Of a stretch of 59,603 nucleotides of DNA, positions 33,113 through 43,203 are shown piece after piece. The stretch covers positions 66,327 through 125,929 of the forward strand of contig WELB01000284.1 in NCBI GenBank assembly GCA_009602725.1, written 5' to 3'. The notes below the pieces were generated by a model, which searched no databases, had not been told where the DNA came from, and saw nothing but the letters and a program-made list of their open reading frames with translations. Every line of letters starts with the position of its first letter. Position 1 is the stretch's first letter. The DNA comes from Spirogloea muscicola. Lineage: Eukaryota > Streptophyta > Zygnematophyceae > Spirogloeales > Spirogloeaceae. The translations under genes were made by a program, and so were the position numbers.

Positions 33113-33848
33113 GGTGTTCACGTCCTCGGGAACAAGAAGGGAGCACGACAGATACCAGGGTGTTAAGCCCGGCGGGAAAGTTTTGGACGATGGAGAGAAG
33201 AGGCTTGGCCTCCTGTCAAATACTTCTGTACGCGGGAAGGGCAACTGGCAAGATTGGCCGCTGGTTCCCAGGTATTGTGCTCAGGCCCAAAGCCGAGCCA
33301 ATTAATGAGGTACTCACAAAATTTACGACGCCCACGGAGAGTGTCCCGGTGTCACAAAATTCCCTCCATTTGAAACTCCTCCGCGCCATCAACAACGAGA
33401 GGAGGTGGGGGCGGTTGGACACGGCCATCCGTATGGTATGGCTCGAGTTGAGACACATGGAAAACGTTGTGGACCAATGTACCGGTGTATCAATCTCATA
33501 TGCGACCTTGCCGACAAGGCGCATGACACGGAAAGGTCCAACCCACTTTGGTAGCAATTTAGGCGTACCGACAGCCCGCAAGACTAAGTGCTTAGTGCTC
33601 AAGAGCACTTGGGCACCGACGTCGAAGGACACATGCCTGCGACGGCGATCAGCATACTGCTTTTGCCGGTTCTGAGCAATTAACAAGAATTGCTTAGCCT
33701 GCCGCTGAACTGCCAGGAGAGTACTGGTGAAGCTTACAGCGGCCGGAACGCGCTCCGGCCTCCCCAACTGCAGAGGTGATCGGGGATGCTGACCATAATT
33801 CAGGAAGAAGGGTGTATTTTTGGTGTAGTCATAAAAAGCATTATTCAC
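33113..33848 (-). pseudogene. Integrase C-terminal region, GPF module and chromodomain remnant
   Basis: The open part (33848-33216) reads NTPFFLNYGQHPRSPLQLG, then RRRRHVSFDVGAQVLLSTKH, LLPKWVGPFRVMRLVGKVAY (GPF motif) and EIDTPVHWSTTF. It then drifts out of the chromodomain frame. The chromodomain itself is recognisable only in other frames (compare 17994-18644). A frame break at the junction near 33848 separates it from the catalytic domain. Confidence 0.8.
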
Positions 33849-34768
33849 ATAATAAGCAACAAAGCAAGAGCAAGATACACATCCCAGTCAGTTTGACTGG
33901 GGTTTACGAAGTGCCTGAGCATGTCTTCCAAAACCCAATTCATCCTTTCGGTCTGACCGTCCGTCTGGGGATGGAAAGCCGTGGACATGGATTGCTTCGT
34001 GCCGAGAAGCCTGCACACTTCTTTCCAGAAGGGACCCGTGAAGCGAGGATCGCGGTCAGACACGATGCGCTCGGGGACTCCGTGCAGTTTTAATACGCGG
34101 TCCACAAATATGCCAGCGAACTCCTTAGCGGATACCCGTGTGGTCGTAGGTACAAAGTGCACCATTTTACTCAAACGATCCACAAACACGACAATGGCGT
34201 CATAGCCGTTGCGCGTCTTGGGCAACTGGGTGATGAAATCCACACTGACATCAGACCAGTTTCGCGGTGGAATAGCCAAAGGTTGGAGCAACCCGGCAGG
34301 CTTGTGAGAGCGTGCCTTACTACGCTGGCAGGTGGCACAAGTCTTCACAAAAGACTTTACGTGAATTGACAAGCACGGCCACCACAAGAGAAGCTGGATA
34401 GCTTTCTTTGTCTTTCCCATACCCAAATGACCACTGTACGGAGGCTCATGCATCTCTTGCATAATACTAGTGCGCAAGGCATTGCACTTGGGCACCACAA
34501 TGGCGTCACCTCGCCACCAGAAGCCTTGGTCATGTACTACTGTGCGTCGTTTGGTTGCAGATGCAAACCAAGGGTCTGTGCCATACCCATCACGAATACG
34601 CACATACAGCTCAGAGAGGTTGGTGGTGCTCTGCGCTGCGGCCCCACGGGTAGGCCGCACGTCTGCAGTCTGAACCCTTGTGGCACACAAGACAGGCGCC
34701 ACAGCAGCCCCTACAATGTTGCGGCTCACCGGGTCCGCCACATTGTACGTCCAGGGCGGTACAACCAC
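33845..34768 (-). CDS. Chromovirus integrase catalytic region
   Basis: An open frame of 307 codons carries the end of RNase H (NVADPVSRNIVGAA), the zinc-binding module (HEPPYSGHLGMGKT followed by CATCQ) and the DDE core. The core's first Asp is in SVDFITQLPKTRNGYDAI, the second in VSDRDPRFTG, and the Glu in DGQTERMN. The integrase inserts the cDNA into the genome. All catalytic residues are present. The frame ends after LALALLLIM, where intact relatives continue, so a frameshift cuts the C-terminal region. It is probably a fragment of a longer pol polyprotein, with no independent start. Confidence 0.85.
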   Translation of the reverse strand: MVVPPWTYNVADPVSRNIVGAAVAPVLCATRVQTADVRPTRGAAAQSTTNLSELYVRIRDGYGTDPWFASATKRRTVVHDQGFWWRGDAIVVPKCNALRTSIMQEMHEPPYSGHLGMGKTKKAIQLLLWWPCLSIHVKSFVKTCATCQRSKARSHKPAGLLQPLAIPPRNWSDVSVDFITQLPKTRNGYDAIVVFVDRLSKMVHFVPTTTRVSAKEFAGIFVDRVLKLHGVPERIVSDRDPRFTGPFWKEVCRLLGTKQSMSTAFHPQTDGQTERMNWVLEDMLRHFVNPSQTDWDVYLALALLLIM

Positions 34769-34769
34769 T

Positions 34770-35990
34770 GGAATCGGAATTGTGCCATGCTCTCAGCCCA
34801 CCGAGCTTGACGCCTGCTCAAGTGCTGCTGTGTGTGAAAGTAGGTCAACGGGCAATGATCCGTGACGACCGTAAATTCGACACCCTCGAGATAGCATCGC
34901 CACACACGGAGGGCGTGCACAACAGCAAGGAGCTCCTGCTCACCCGTAGTACAATGTTGCTCTGCAGGACTGAGCAGCGACTTTCGAATGCTACGAAATG
35001 ACCCTCCTGCAGGAGAACGGCACCAATGCCGATCAAAGAGGCGTCACATACGACTTCGTACGGCACGCCTTCTCGAGGCAAAGCCAAAACGGGTGGTGAT
35101 ACCAGGACCCGTTTGATATCCTCAAATGCCATCTGGCATTCGGACGTCCACCCCATGGTACGTCCTTACGAGTGAGCTTCGTAAGAGGAGATGCCACGCT
35201 TCCATATCCTCGATGGAAATTTCGGAAATAGTTTGCGAATCCCAAAAAGGAACGCAACTGTGGCACAGTCCGCGGCACAGGCCAGTCTACTACTACTACT
35301 GTCTTTTTGGGGTCGACGCGCACCCCGTCTTTGCCCACCACATGCCCTAAGTACGTTAATTCGGGCTGGTTGAATGCACACTTGGAGGTCTTGGCATACA
35401 ACTGACTTTCACGTAGCAACTACAGAACTTTCCGCAGGTGGCGTACATGATCGTCAGGCGTTTTACCGAACACCAGTATGTCATCCAGATAGACCAGCAC
35501 GAAGTCATACCAAAAGGGGGCCAAAGACTTTCGTCATCGCTGCCTGAAACGTGGCAGGTGCGTTGGTCAGACCAAAACTCAGCACCTTGAATTGGCAGTG
35601 TCCGACAGGCGTACGAAACGCTGACTTCGGAACGTCCTCAGGAGTGATACGAATTTGATGATACCCACTCTGCAAATCGAGGGAGCTGAACACTTAAGCT
35701 TCCGCGAGACGATCGTAGAGATCATCGATGCGAGGCAACGGGTATCGGTTCTTGACAGTGAGCTTGTTGAGGGCTCGCTTATCGATGCACATCCGGAGAC
35801 TACCCTCCTTCTTCTTAACGATGAGGATAGGTGCACCATACGGGGACTGCGAGGGCTCAATGTGGCCTTTACGGAGAAATTCCGTCACTTTCACTTGGGA
35901 TTGCATCTCTCGAAATTCGAGAGGACTCAGTCGATACATGGGACGGTACGGCGGCACAGCGCCAGGCTCCTATGGAATTGTATGAGCCAC
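34770..35990 (-). pseudogene. Chromovirus reverse transcriptase and RNase H (broken)
   Basis: The minus-strand order is RT fingers ([39 protein letters not shown]), an in-frame TAA near 35694, [38 protein letters not shown], catalytic YLDD (about 35480), thumb (LTYLGHVVGKDGVRVDPKK), and RNase H (YEVVCDASLIGIGAVLLQEG, TVVTDHCPLTYFHTQQHLS). At least four frame breaks are visible (TAA at 35694, then near 35500, 35400 and 35050). The catalytic RT motif is intact, but a single polyprotein cannot be translated. Confidence 0.85.
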
Positions 35991-36348
35991 GCCTCGATGG
36001 GGAGGCAATCCGTCTGGAAGTGCATCCGGGAACACATCCGATTACTCTGCTAACAACTTGTCAAATGCCGGACTACGTGAGGCCACGATACTCACATCAG
36101 AATCAGGGGGAGGAGACTCAGCATTCACAACACCCAAACAACACCCAAAGCCGAAGCTGGTTATTTGCGCAGAAGCTTCTTCATCTGCACAGCTGAAAGC
36201 CGCAGATAAGAGTCTTGCATGGGTGGTGGTACACAGGAGTTGTCGACGTTGTGCAAATTAAAACGACGAGGACCACTGCGGCCGACACAAGTGCGCTGTT
36301 TACAATCAAGCACGGACGCTGTGGCACAGAGCCAATCATCACCTAAGA

Positions 36349-38334
36349 TTACATCAAAGGCGGACGACAAATCAATGACTTGACAAGACCCAACCGTCTT
36401 GTAGCTTTGGATGCGAAGGGGCACTTTGCAAAGTCCAAAGACTTTAATATACAGACCATTGGCCTTTGTAGCTGCAATACATCAATGGTTTGCACAGGCA
36501 AGCCATTGTTACACACAAAAGTCTTACTAGCACAGGATACAGAAGCACCTGTGTCTATAAGGATCTGGGCTGGTTGACCAGCCGTTATGCCGGGTAATAG
36601 CATACTTGGCGTCGAAGCACAAAGTACGAGGTCACCTGCGGAAGCAAGACTGAAGTTGTGAACTACATAGATGAGAAGTTTCCTGGGTGATCCAGCAGCA
36701 CCAGGTACGACGTGGGGATGGGTTGCTCTGTAGCGACAGAGCAAGGACAGGCCCGGTGGTGGTGGAGGATTCAGTCCTCGCCTGCATCGGACGATGAACA
36801 ACACAGCGTCGTCAGCCCCATGATAACTCACCGACTTCAGATACAATTGAGCAGCTGATTGCACTTGGTTGTGGGGAACCCAGACAACAAGGTGACCACC
36901 TTTCACCAAAGCTTGCATTAGTGTATGCAGGGAGCGTACTAAGGGGACAGGAAACTGCGGACAAGCATGTCCTACATGGTCAAATAGCATGCGCACATCA
37001 TGCAGTTGAGGACTCCACACAGTACTTAAGGAAAGGCACTCACGTTTGCCCTTGCCTTTATACTGCCCCTTGGGGCCGGGTGAAGTGGATTTGCTTGATG
37101 AGGGGTGGTGCTTGGGAACTTGGATACAATCACGGATGCGATGGCCCTTCTGGCCACACTGGTAGCAAGCGCGGTCCTCCTCGGGGACAAAGGCCGCGGG
37201 CTTGGTTGGGCGCTGTGGCCCCACATAGGGCTGGCCAGTGGTGCTTGGCATACTACTGGGGCGACGCTTCGAAGATGAAGGCGCAGCCGGGTCGACGACT
37301 TCTGCCAGGGGACGCTTGCGGGAATACATGGCGAAAGTGATGCGCGCTTGCTCAAACAAGCGGTCCAAAGTGTCCACTGGCTGGAAGGTTACAGCATCCA
37401 ATTGGGCAAGGAGGGCCACGTGCTCGGGTAGCCCTGCCTTATACCGCTGGCACTGGTCAGCGTTATCCATGGGCTTGGTGTTGAGTTTCGACAACAGCAT
37501 GTGGAACCGCCGCACATAGTCTTCGAAATCGTTGTTTCTCATGCTGATGACATCAAGCTCGTTTCTCGCATTGAGTTCGGCGTGCACTTCGCCTCACATG
37601 CTTGAAAACGAACTTACGAAGAAATCCCACAGATTATACACTACGGGGGTGGATGATTTCTTGACGCTATCCCACCACTGGGCGGGATCGCCTGAGAGGT
37701 ACGTGGCCGCAAGCCCGACACGGTGTTGTGCGCCGGTGCCACACTGTACGAACCACGCAAGAATCTCGGCAAGCCAAGCGTTGAGGCCGCCGCGGAAGGA
37801 TTGCCCACTGAATTTGGCCGGTGAGGCGGGTTTGGCACGCCCCACCTGTGACTCACGGAGTCTGGCCTTCAGCTTGCGGACACGCTTTTTGCCCTTGGTT
37901 ACTCGGGCGACAAGCGCTTGCACTTCTTCCAGCAGCGCTCCCGAGAAGGAAGCTACTGCAGGGTCCCCACACACCGGGACCGCAGCCTCGTGGAGCTCCT
38001 GAAGGCGCGCACTGCGCTGGGCGTCGTCGGAGGTGAGGACGTCCGCAGCCGTCGCCTGGAGCTCCCCTAGATCGTCGGCAAGGTCCTCGACCTCAAGAGG
38101 TGGAACTGTCGGTGGAGGAGGACTAGGGCATGTACTGGAGTCCGGCGACTCCATGCCTGATAACACACACTGACAGATCAAGTCAGATGCGGCAGACATA
38201 TCGAGGATCCATACTGGCAAGTAGTACTCTGGTGCCCCAGACCCACAAGCAATCAAGACAGCACATGCGTCATACCTCCAAACAACAATGCTGTACGAGC
38301 AGCAAGAGGGAGGGACCAGGAGTGGACGAACCAA
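36349..38334 (-). pseudogene. Chromovirus gag-protease reading frame with one in-frame TGA
   Basis: A single frame of about 660 codons is interrupted only by TGA at 37594-37596. The N-terminal half holds a coiled, charged segment and a retrotransposon gag core (NAWLAEILAWFVQC, SGDPAQWWDSVKK). After the TGA come FEDYVRRFHMLLSKLN and the nucleocapsid knuckle CYQCGQKGHRIRDC (about 37160). A region of about 120 aa containing VVWVPHNQVQSAAQLYLK follows, then the protease with ILIDTGASVSCASKTF (about 36540). The segment between knuckle and protease resembles a degenerate Dam-like methyltransferase domain (expected NPPY/F motif replaced by VPHN); that is an inference from known algal polyproteins. 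Confidence 0.75.
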
Positions 38335-38694
38335 CCAATTCCTGGCATACGGTCAGACTTTGCCGCCCACCGGCAACCGGGTTCACTTCCGTGCCGTACT
38401 GGCTGGCAATCCGCCGGACACAGGTGCTTTACGCTGGCAAGTGCTAATCTAATAGGATAGCTTGTTGCCGGGACGAAGAGCCACTTGGCATCTTGAGGGC
38501 CCTTTGCGTGGATGTCGAAGGCGAGAGGGTGGCACACGTGCCGCTTCGCCGACGACAGATCCACGTCTACTCTGGAAATATTCACTCGAAAGAGAAAAAG
38601 TAATCCAGAATACCGAGGGAAGAATACCGAGGGATCCATGCACTGTCAGCAGTGGAACACAACCTTTTACTTGACTGGCTAGATGCAAGAACAC

Positions 38695-38705
38695 CTCTGA
38701 TACCA
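38695..38705 (-). promoter_or_regulatory. Primer-binding site, initiator tRNA-Met
   Basis: TGGTATCAGAG on the minus strand, one base downstream of the 5' LTR, is the standard complement of the 3' end of plant initiator tRNA-Met. The motif is unambiguous and fixes the 5' end of the element. Confidence 0.92.
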
Positions 38706-38706
38706 A

Positions 38707-39614
38707 TGTGACATCTCTGCTCTAATCACACAATTAGAGTCAGAATTTCCTGGTTTGGATTCGAGCATAGGATATTTTGGAGACAACCCTCATACAGGAG
38801 AACGCCAATGCACATACGCGCACAGAGCGCAGCGGAAGTCTTACCCTGAGGCAACGCGCTAGGGCGGTGACTCTACCAATAGACTTATGGAGAGCCGGCA
38901 GGGCCCGCAGCGTTGAGCTGCGGCAACGGGCTTGCAGCAGACGGCAGCAGCAGAGCTGTGGCGGCGGCGGCAGCAGCAGGGGCTGGCTAAGCAGCAGCAC
39001 GGCTGTGTCTCTCTCGGGCGTTGGTCGGTTTCAGGAGTCTGGCCAAGGCCTACTACTTATAGCGGTTCTCCTGCCACCTCTCCCCTGAGGGTGTGACGAG
39101 GGTCGCCCCCAGGGCCCTCCCTCGGAGGGGCGGGCCTGACAAGGGGACACGATGAATACAAGAGGCTGGCACACAGGGCCAGAGGCCTGTAGCACGAGTC
39201 CAAGGGACTAACGCCAAGAGGCCGGCGCGCGAGTCCAAGGGACTGGCGCGCTGCATAGTGACTAGCGCCAAGGAGGTGGCGCGCCAGGCCAATAGCCTGG
39301 CTCACGGGGCCAAGGGACTGAGGCCATGCGGACACAGGACCGAGGCCATGCAGCCATGAGACCGAGAGAGCTGGCCAATCCGGCCAGCGCGCAGGGCGCT
39401 GGCCTGAAGGAGAGCTGACCCATCCGGCCAGCCCGCAGGGCGTGAGCCCGAGGCGTGCGGACAGGGTACGGAGCCCGGGACCCTCGAACCGTACTTAGCT
39501 ACACGGAGTGCAGCCAAGCTACCCGCACCGTTTGGGACTCCAACGGTAGATACGCTACGCTCATGTGAGGTTATGGCGCACCGTTAAGCACTCTCAAACG
39601 GAGGAAACGTTACA
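38707..39614 (-). repeat. 5' LTR of the full-length chromovirus (subfamily II)
   Basis: 908 bp, plus-strand TGTGACATC...AACGTTACA. On the minus strand the TATA motif CTATAAGTAG lies at 39062-39053, so transcription should start a few tens of bases downstream and run leftward into gag. The sequence matches the truncated LTR at 31379-32172 more closely than the partner LTR at 32173. Confidence 0.9.
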
Positions 39615-40201
39615 CTCTCGTTGTTTCCGAGGACGTGAAAACCAGAGTGGGAGGTATGTAACGAACCGGCCGTTTGGTTAAGCCACACAACTTTGTTTTT
39701 ATTACATGACCTGATATTTGGGCCAAGTGGCCCGCCAGGTGGCGAGCTGGCTGGCCGGGCAAGTGGCCGCCCGCCCAGAGGCGGGCCCCCCCCGTCCAGC
39801 AATAACCCTCGCTAGGATCGACCCGTTCAAGGGAGGATCTTTGGCCTGCCGCGAGGCGGGCATGGGGCGACCCGCTCACACCCCTGGAGGGGGGTTGGCA
39901 CGGGGAAGCACGAGGAGCCTTGGGGGCTGAGGCTTGAGAGGAGTTTGAACCCGGGAAGCCCAGGAGCACCCTTGCCGCTGCTCGCCGCCGCAGCCGCCGC
40001 TGCCGCACTCTGCTGCGGGGCCTGCGGCGCCGGCCTGCGCCCAGGAGGTGGAGTCGCCGCCTTACGGTGGCGCCACAGGGCTTGTCTTCCGCTGCGCCGA
40101 TGCGCTAGTGCTTTCCTGTGTAGTGGGTTGGTCCCTGAACCCCCTACAGCCGAACTCAATAAGGACTCCTCTCCTTAACTGCGTGTGTAGGGCGAGGTTC
40201 A
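39615..40201 (+). mobile_element. 3' end of a family-B LTR element (plus)
   Basis: 39615-39656 is the tail of an internal region ending in the purine tract GAGTGGGAGGTA. The LTR 39657-40201 follows (TGTAACGAACCGGCCG start, AGGTTCA end). It contains a GC-rich GCCGCCGC region near 39970-40050. The immediate left neighbour is the 5' LTR of the chromovirus with no intervening host sequence, which shows nested or recombined insertions. Confidence 0.7.
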
Positions 40202-40214
40202 CTACATAGCCCGT

Positions 40215-40300
40215 GACTTCATCATCAACAGCTATGGAGAGCATGGACTTGCACTGGAAATAGATAAGACCGAGGTGCTACTGACCAGGGTCACATAGAC
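40215..40300 (+). pseudogene. Possible LINE reverse-transcriptase scrap
   Basis: The frame reads SYGEHGLALEIDKTEVLLT, which resembles the GLxLNxxKTxVLL thumb region of LINE reverse transcriptases. It is only about 28 codons, so the call is weak. Confidence 0.35.
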
Positions 40301-40314
40301 CAGGATGACTGTAG

Positions 40315-40940
40315 TGTTCGGTCCCCAACAGGCAGGTCAGAGCCGGATGCGTCCTTATTGGGATTCAGTGCTTGGGAATTGAGGGACAACCACCCGCCAC
40401 GAGGAAGCACTCCGACACAGCGAAAGACTTGCCCTGTGGTGCTGTCGCCAAACAGAAGTTCCACCCTGGGCACGCGCTGCAGAATTGCCCCTCGTGGAAC
40501 GCCGCCAAGGTCTCCACAGCAGAGCCGGCAACGAGCCGCACGCGGCAGCTGTTTACAGCAGCAGGCAGCAGCAGGGCTGCGCCTCTCTCAGAGCTTCAAT
40601 GAATTCCAGGCCTCCGGTCGGGTCGCTCTCTGCTCCCTACTCCGGTGCTTCTCCGTGCCCACCCCCTCCAGGGTGCATGGAATCGCCCCAAGGCTCGCCC
40701 GCGAGAAGCGGAGGACGAGGAAACCATGAGCTGTCTCCAGCAGGCGCCAAGGCGCCGAGCATGGCCGCGGCAGAGCATGCCGCCAGGCATGGCCGGAGCC
40801 GGGTATGCCCGAGCATGGCCGCAGCCGAACACGCCGCCGGGAGCGTCAGGGCCCACGCATGCCGCCGAGCATGTATAGGCCAAGCATGACGGAAGCATGC
40901 GATGCCATGTCATGCGCGAGGGCGTCGACTGCGTGATGGC
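40315..40940 (-). repeat. LTR family G, copy 2 (partial)
   Basis: It is collinear with 22984 to about 23530: AACAGGCAGGTCAGAGCC start, a CAGCAGGCAGCAG-rich middle and GCGCCGAGCATGGCC words. The final part is lost near 40940, where AT-rich DNA begins. Confidence 0.65.
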
Positions 40941-41110
40941 GTCGATTAGTATAGATAACGACAAAAGTTGACGTGCTAGACTAAACAAAAAAGAATCAAA
41001 TGGATTTGTCGATCCCATTGGCCAAACTGAAGAAAAACAGTCCAATGAGAGGCAAAGATTGAGACTTGTTAGTAATCTAACAACATAAGAAGAATGAAAA
41101 GACCGTCCAA
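40941..41110. other. AT-rich spacer
   Basis: This is a short, distinctly A-rich stretch between an LTR and a chromovirus fragment. Its composition differs from everything nearby. No gene is seen. Confidence 0.4.
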
Positions 41111-41114
41111 CTGA

Positions 41115-42975
41115 GAATCAAGGTGATCGGGGATGCTGACCATAATTCAGGAAGAAGGGTGTGTTTTTGGTAGAGTCATGAAAGGCATTGTACACAGCAT
41201 ACTCCGCTGGAGCAAGATACACACCCCAGTCAGTTTGACTGGGGTGAACAAAGTGCCTGAGCATGTCTTCCATGACCCGATTCATCCGTTGATCTGGGGG
41301 TGGAAAACCGTGGACATGGATAGCTTCGTGCCGAGAAGCCTGCACACTTCCTTTCAGAAGTGACCCGTGAAGTGAGGATCGCGGTCAGACACGATGCGCT
41401 GGGGTACTCCGTGCAGTTTCCATACGCGTCCACAAACATGCTCGCGAAGGAACCACACGCGGTTCCTTAGCGGATACCCGTGTGGTCATAGATACAAATG
41501 CACCATTTTACTCAAATGATCCACAAACACGACAATGGCGTCATAGCCGTTGCGCGTCTTGGGCAACTGGGTGATGAAATCCACACTGACATCAGACCAG
41601 TTTCGCGGTGGAATAGCCAAAGGTTGAAGCAACCCGGCAGGCTTGTGAGAGCGTGTTTTACTACGCTGGCAGGTGGCACAAGTCTTCACAGAAGACTTTA
41701 CCTGAACTGACAAGCGCGGCCACCAAACGAGACGCTGGATAGCTTTCTTTGTCTTCCCATATCCAAATGACCACTGTACGGAGGCTCATGCATTTCTTGC
41801 ATGATACCAGTGCACAAGGCATTGCAGTTGGGCACCACAATGGCGTCACCTCGCCACCAGAAGCCTTGGTCATGTACTACTGTGCGTCGTTTGGTTGCAG
41901 ATGCAAACCAAGGGTCTTTGCCATATCCATCACGAATACGCACATACAGCTCAGAGAGGTTGGTGGTGCTCTGCGCTGCGGCCCCACGGGTAGGCCGCAC
42001 GTCTGCAGTCTGAACCATTGTGGCACACAAGACAGGCGCCACAGCAGCCCCTACAATGTTGCGGCTCACCGGGTCCGCCACATTGATACGTCCAGGGCGG
42101 TACAACCACTGGCGGTACAACCACTGGAATCGGAATTGTGCCATGCTCTCAGCCCACCGAGCTTGACGCCTGCTCAAGTGCTGCTGTGTGTGAAAGTAGG
42201 TCAACGGCCAATGATCCGTGACGACCGTAAATTCGACACCCTCGAGATAGCATCGCCACACACGGAGGGCGTGCACAACAGCAAGGAGCTCCTGCTCACC
42301 CGTAGTACAATGTTGCTCTGCAGGACTGAGCAGGCGACTTTCGAATGCTACGGGATGACCCTCCTGCAGGAGAACGGCACCAATGCCGATCAAAGAGGCG
42401 TCACATACGACTTCGTACGGCACGCCTTCTCGAGGCAAAGCCAAAACGGGTGGTGATACCAGGACCCGTTTTAGATCCTCAAATGCCTTCTGGCATTCGG
42501 ACGTCCACCCCCCTGGTACGTCCTTACGAGTGGGCTTCGTAAGAAGAGATGCCATGCTTCCATATCCTGGAAGGAATTTTCGGAATAGTTTGCGAATCCC
42601 AAAGAGGAACGCAACTGCAGCACAGTCCGCGGCACAGGCCAGTCTACTACTACTACTGTCTTTTTGGGGTCGACGCGCACCCCGTCTTTGCCCACCACAT
42701 GCCCTAAGTACGTTAATTCGGGCTGGTTGAATACACACTTGGAGGTCTTGGCATACAAACGACTTTCACGTAGCAACTGCAGAACTCTCCGCAGGTGGCG
42801 TACATGATCCTCAGGCGTTTTACTGAACACCAGTATGTGATCCAGACAGACCAGCACGAAGTCATGCAAAAGGGGGCCAACGACTTTCGTCATCACTGCC
42901 TGAAACGCGGCAGGTGCGTTGGTCAGACCAATCGTCAGCACCTTGAACTGGAAGTGTCCGACAGGCGTACGAAAC
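41115..42975 (-). pseudogene. Second chromovirus fragment: integrase, RNase H and RT
   Basis: The minus strand is closely related to 33.8-35.6 kb of the full-length element. Readable blocks are integrase (SVDFITQLPKTRNGYDAI), RNase H (346-codon open frame, 42738-41698) and RT (42941-42471). The RT catalytic motif reads CLDH instead of YLDD, so the polymerase is dead even where the frame is open. A 15-bp tandem duplication at about 42100-42125 doubles QWLYR in RNase H. The fragment stops abruptly inside RT at about 42975, next to PTB-like sequence. Confidence 0.87.
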
Positions 42976-42982
42976 TAGGGCC

Positions 42983-43203
42983 ATGTCAGGATGGAGCAGC
43001 CCTCAGCTCAAAGGACAGCGACCGCGTCGCCGCTGTCACCACCTTCGCCGCCGCAGCCGCCGCCGTCGCCGCGGCTATCAGCCGTGAGTGGGACGCAGCC
43101 GCAGTTCCGGTACACGCAGCCGCCGTCCAAGGGTGCTGCACGTGCGCAACCTGCCATGGGAGTGCATCGAGGACGAGCTCGTGGAGCTCTGCAAGCGGCG
43201 GGT
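42983..43203 (+). pseudogene. Polypyrimidine-tract-binding (PTB) protein N-terminal fragment
   Basis: An ATG at 42991 opens a Ser/Pro-rich leader ending TQPQFRYTQPPSK. After one extra G (near 43138) the frame continues VLHVRNLPWECIEDELVELC. This is the start of RRM1 of PTB-type hnRNPs; the RNP2-like VLHVRNLPW and the preceding QFRYTQPPSK are characteristic. Homology stops at the Lys codon ending near 43194. The next codons belong to a retropepsin-like protein. No other PTB exon is present in the window. It could be a captured gene piece, a retroposed fragment or an assembly junction. Confidence 0.75.

Larger units (their letters stand above)
32173..39614 (-). mobile_element. Full-length Ty3/gypsy chromovirus, minus strand
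   Basis: This is the only structurally complete LTR element in the window. In minus orientation it has a 5' LTR (39614-38707), a PBS for initiator tRNA-Met, gag with a CCHC knuckle, a protease with DTGAS, RT with YLDD, RNase H, HHCC-DDE integrase, a GPF module with a chromodomain remnant, a polypurine tract and a 3' LTR (33098-32173). Domain order RT-RH-IN is typical of Ty3/gypsy. Several breaks (in-frame TGA in gag, TAA in RT, frameshifts) make autonomous activity unlikely. No target duplication is present (CACGC against CTCTC), and the two LTRs belong to different subfamilies. Confidence 0.92.

Noticed and set aside
32173-39614. Functional autonomous retrotransposon
   Set aside because: TGA in gag, TAA in RT and several frameshifts; mismatched LTRs.
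41749-42456. 235-codon plus-strand open frame
   Set aside because: It is the complementary strand of conserved integrase/RNase H coding sequence.
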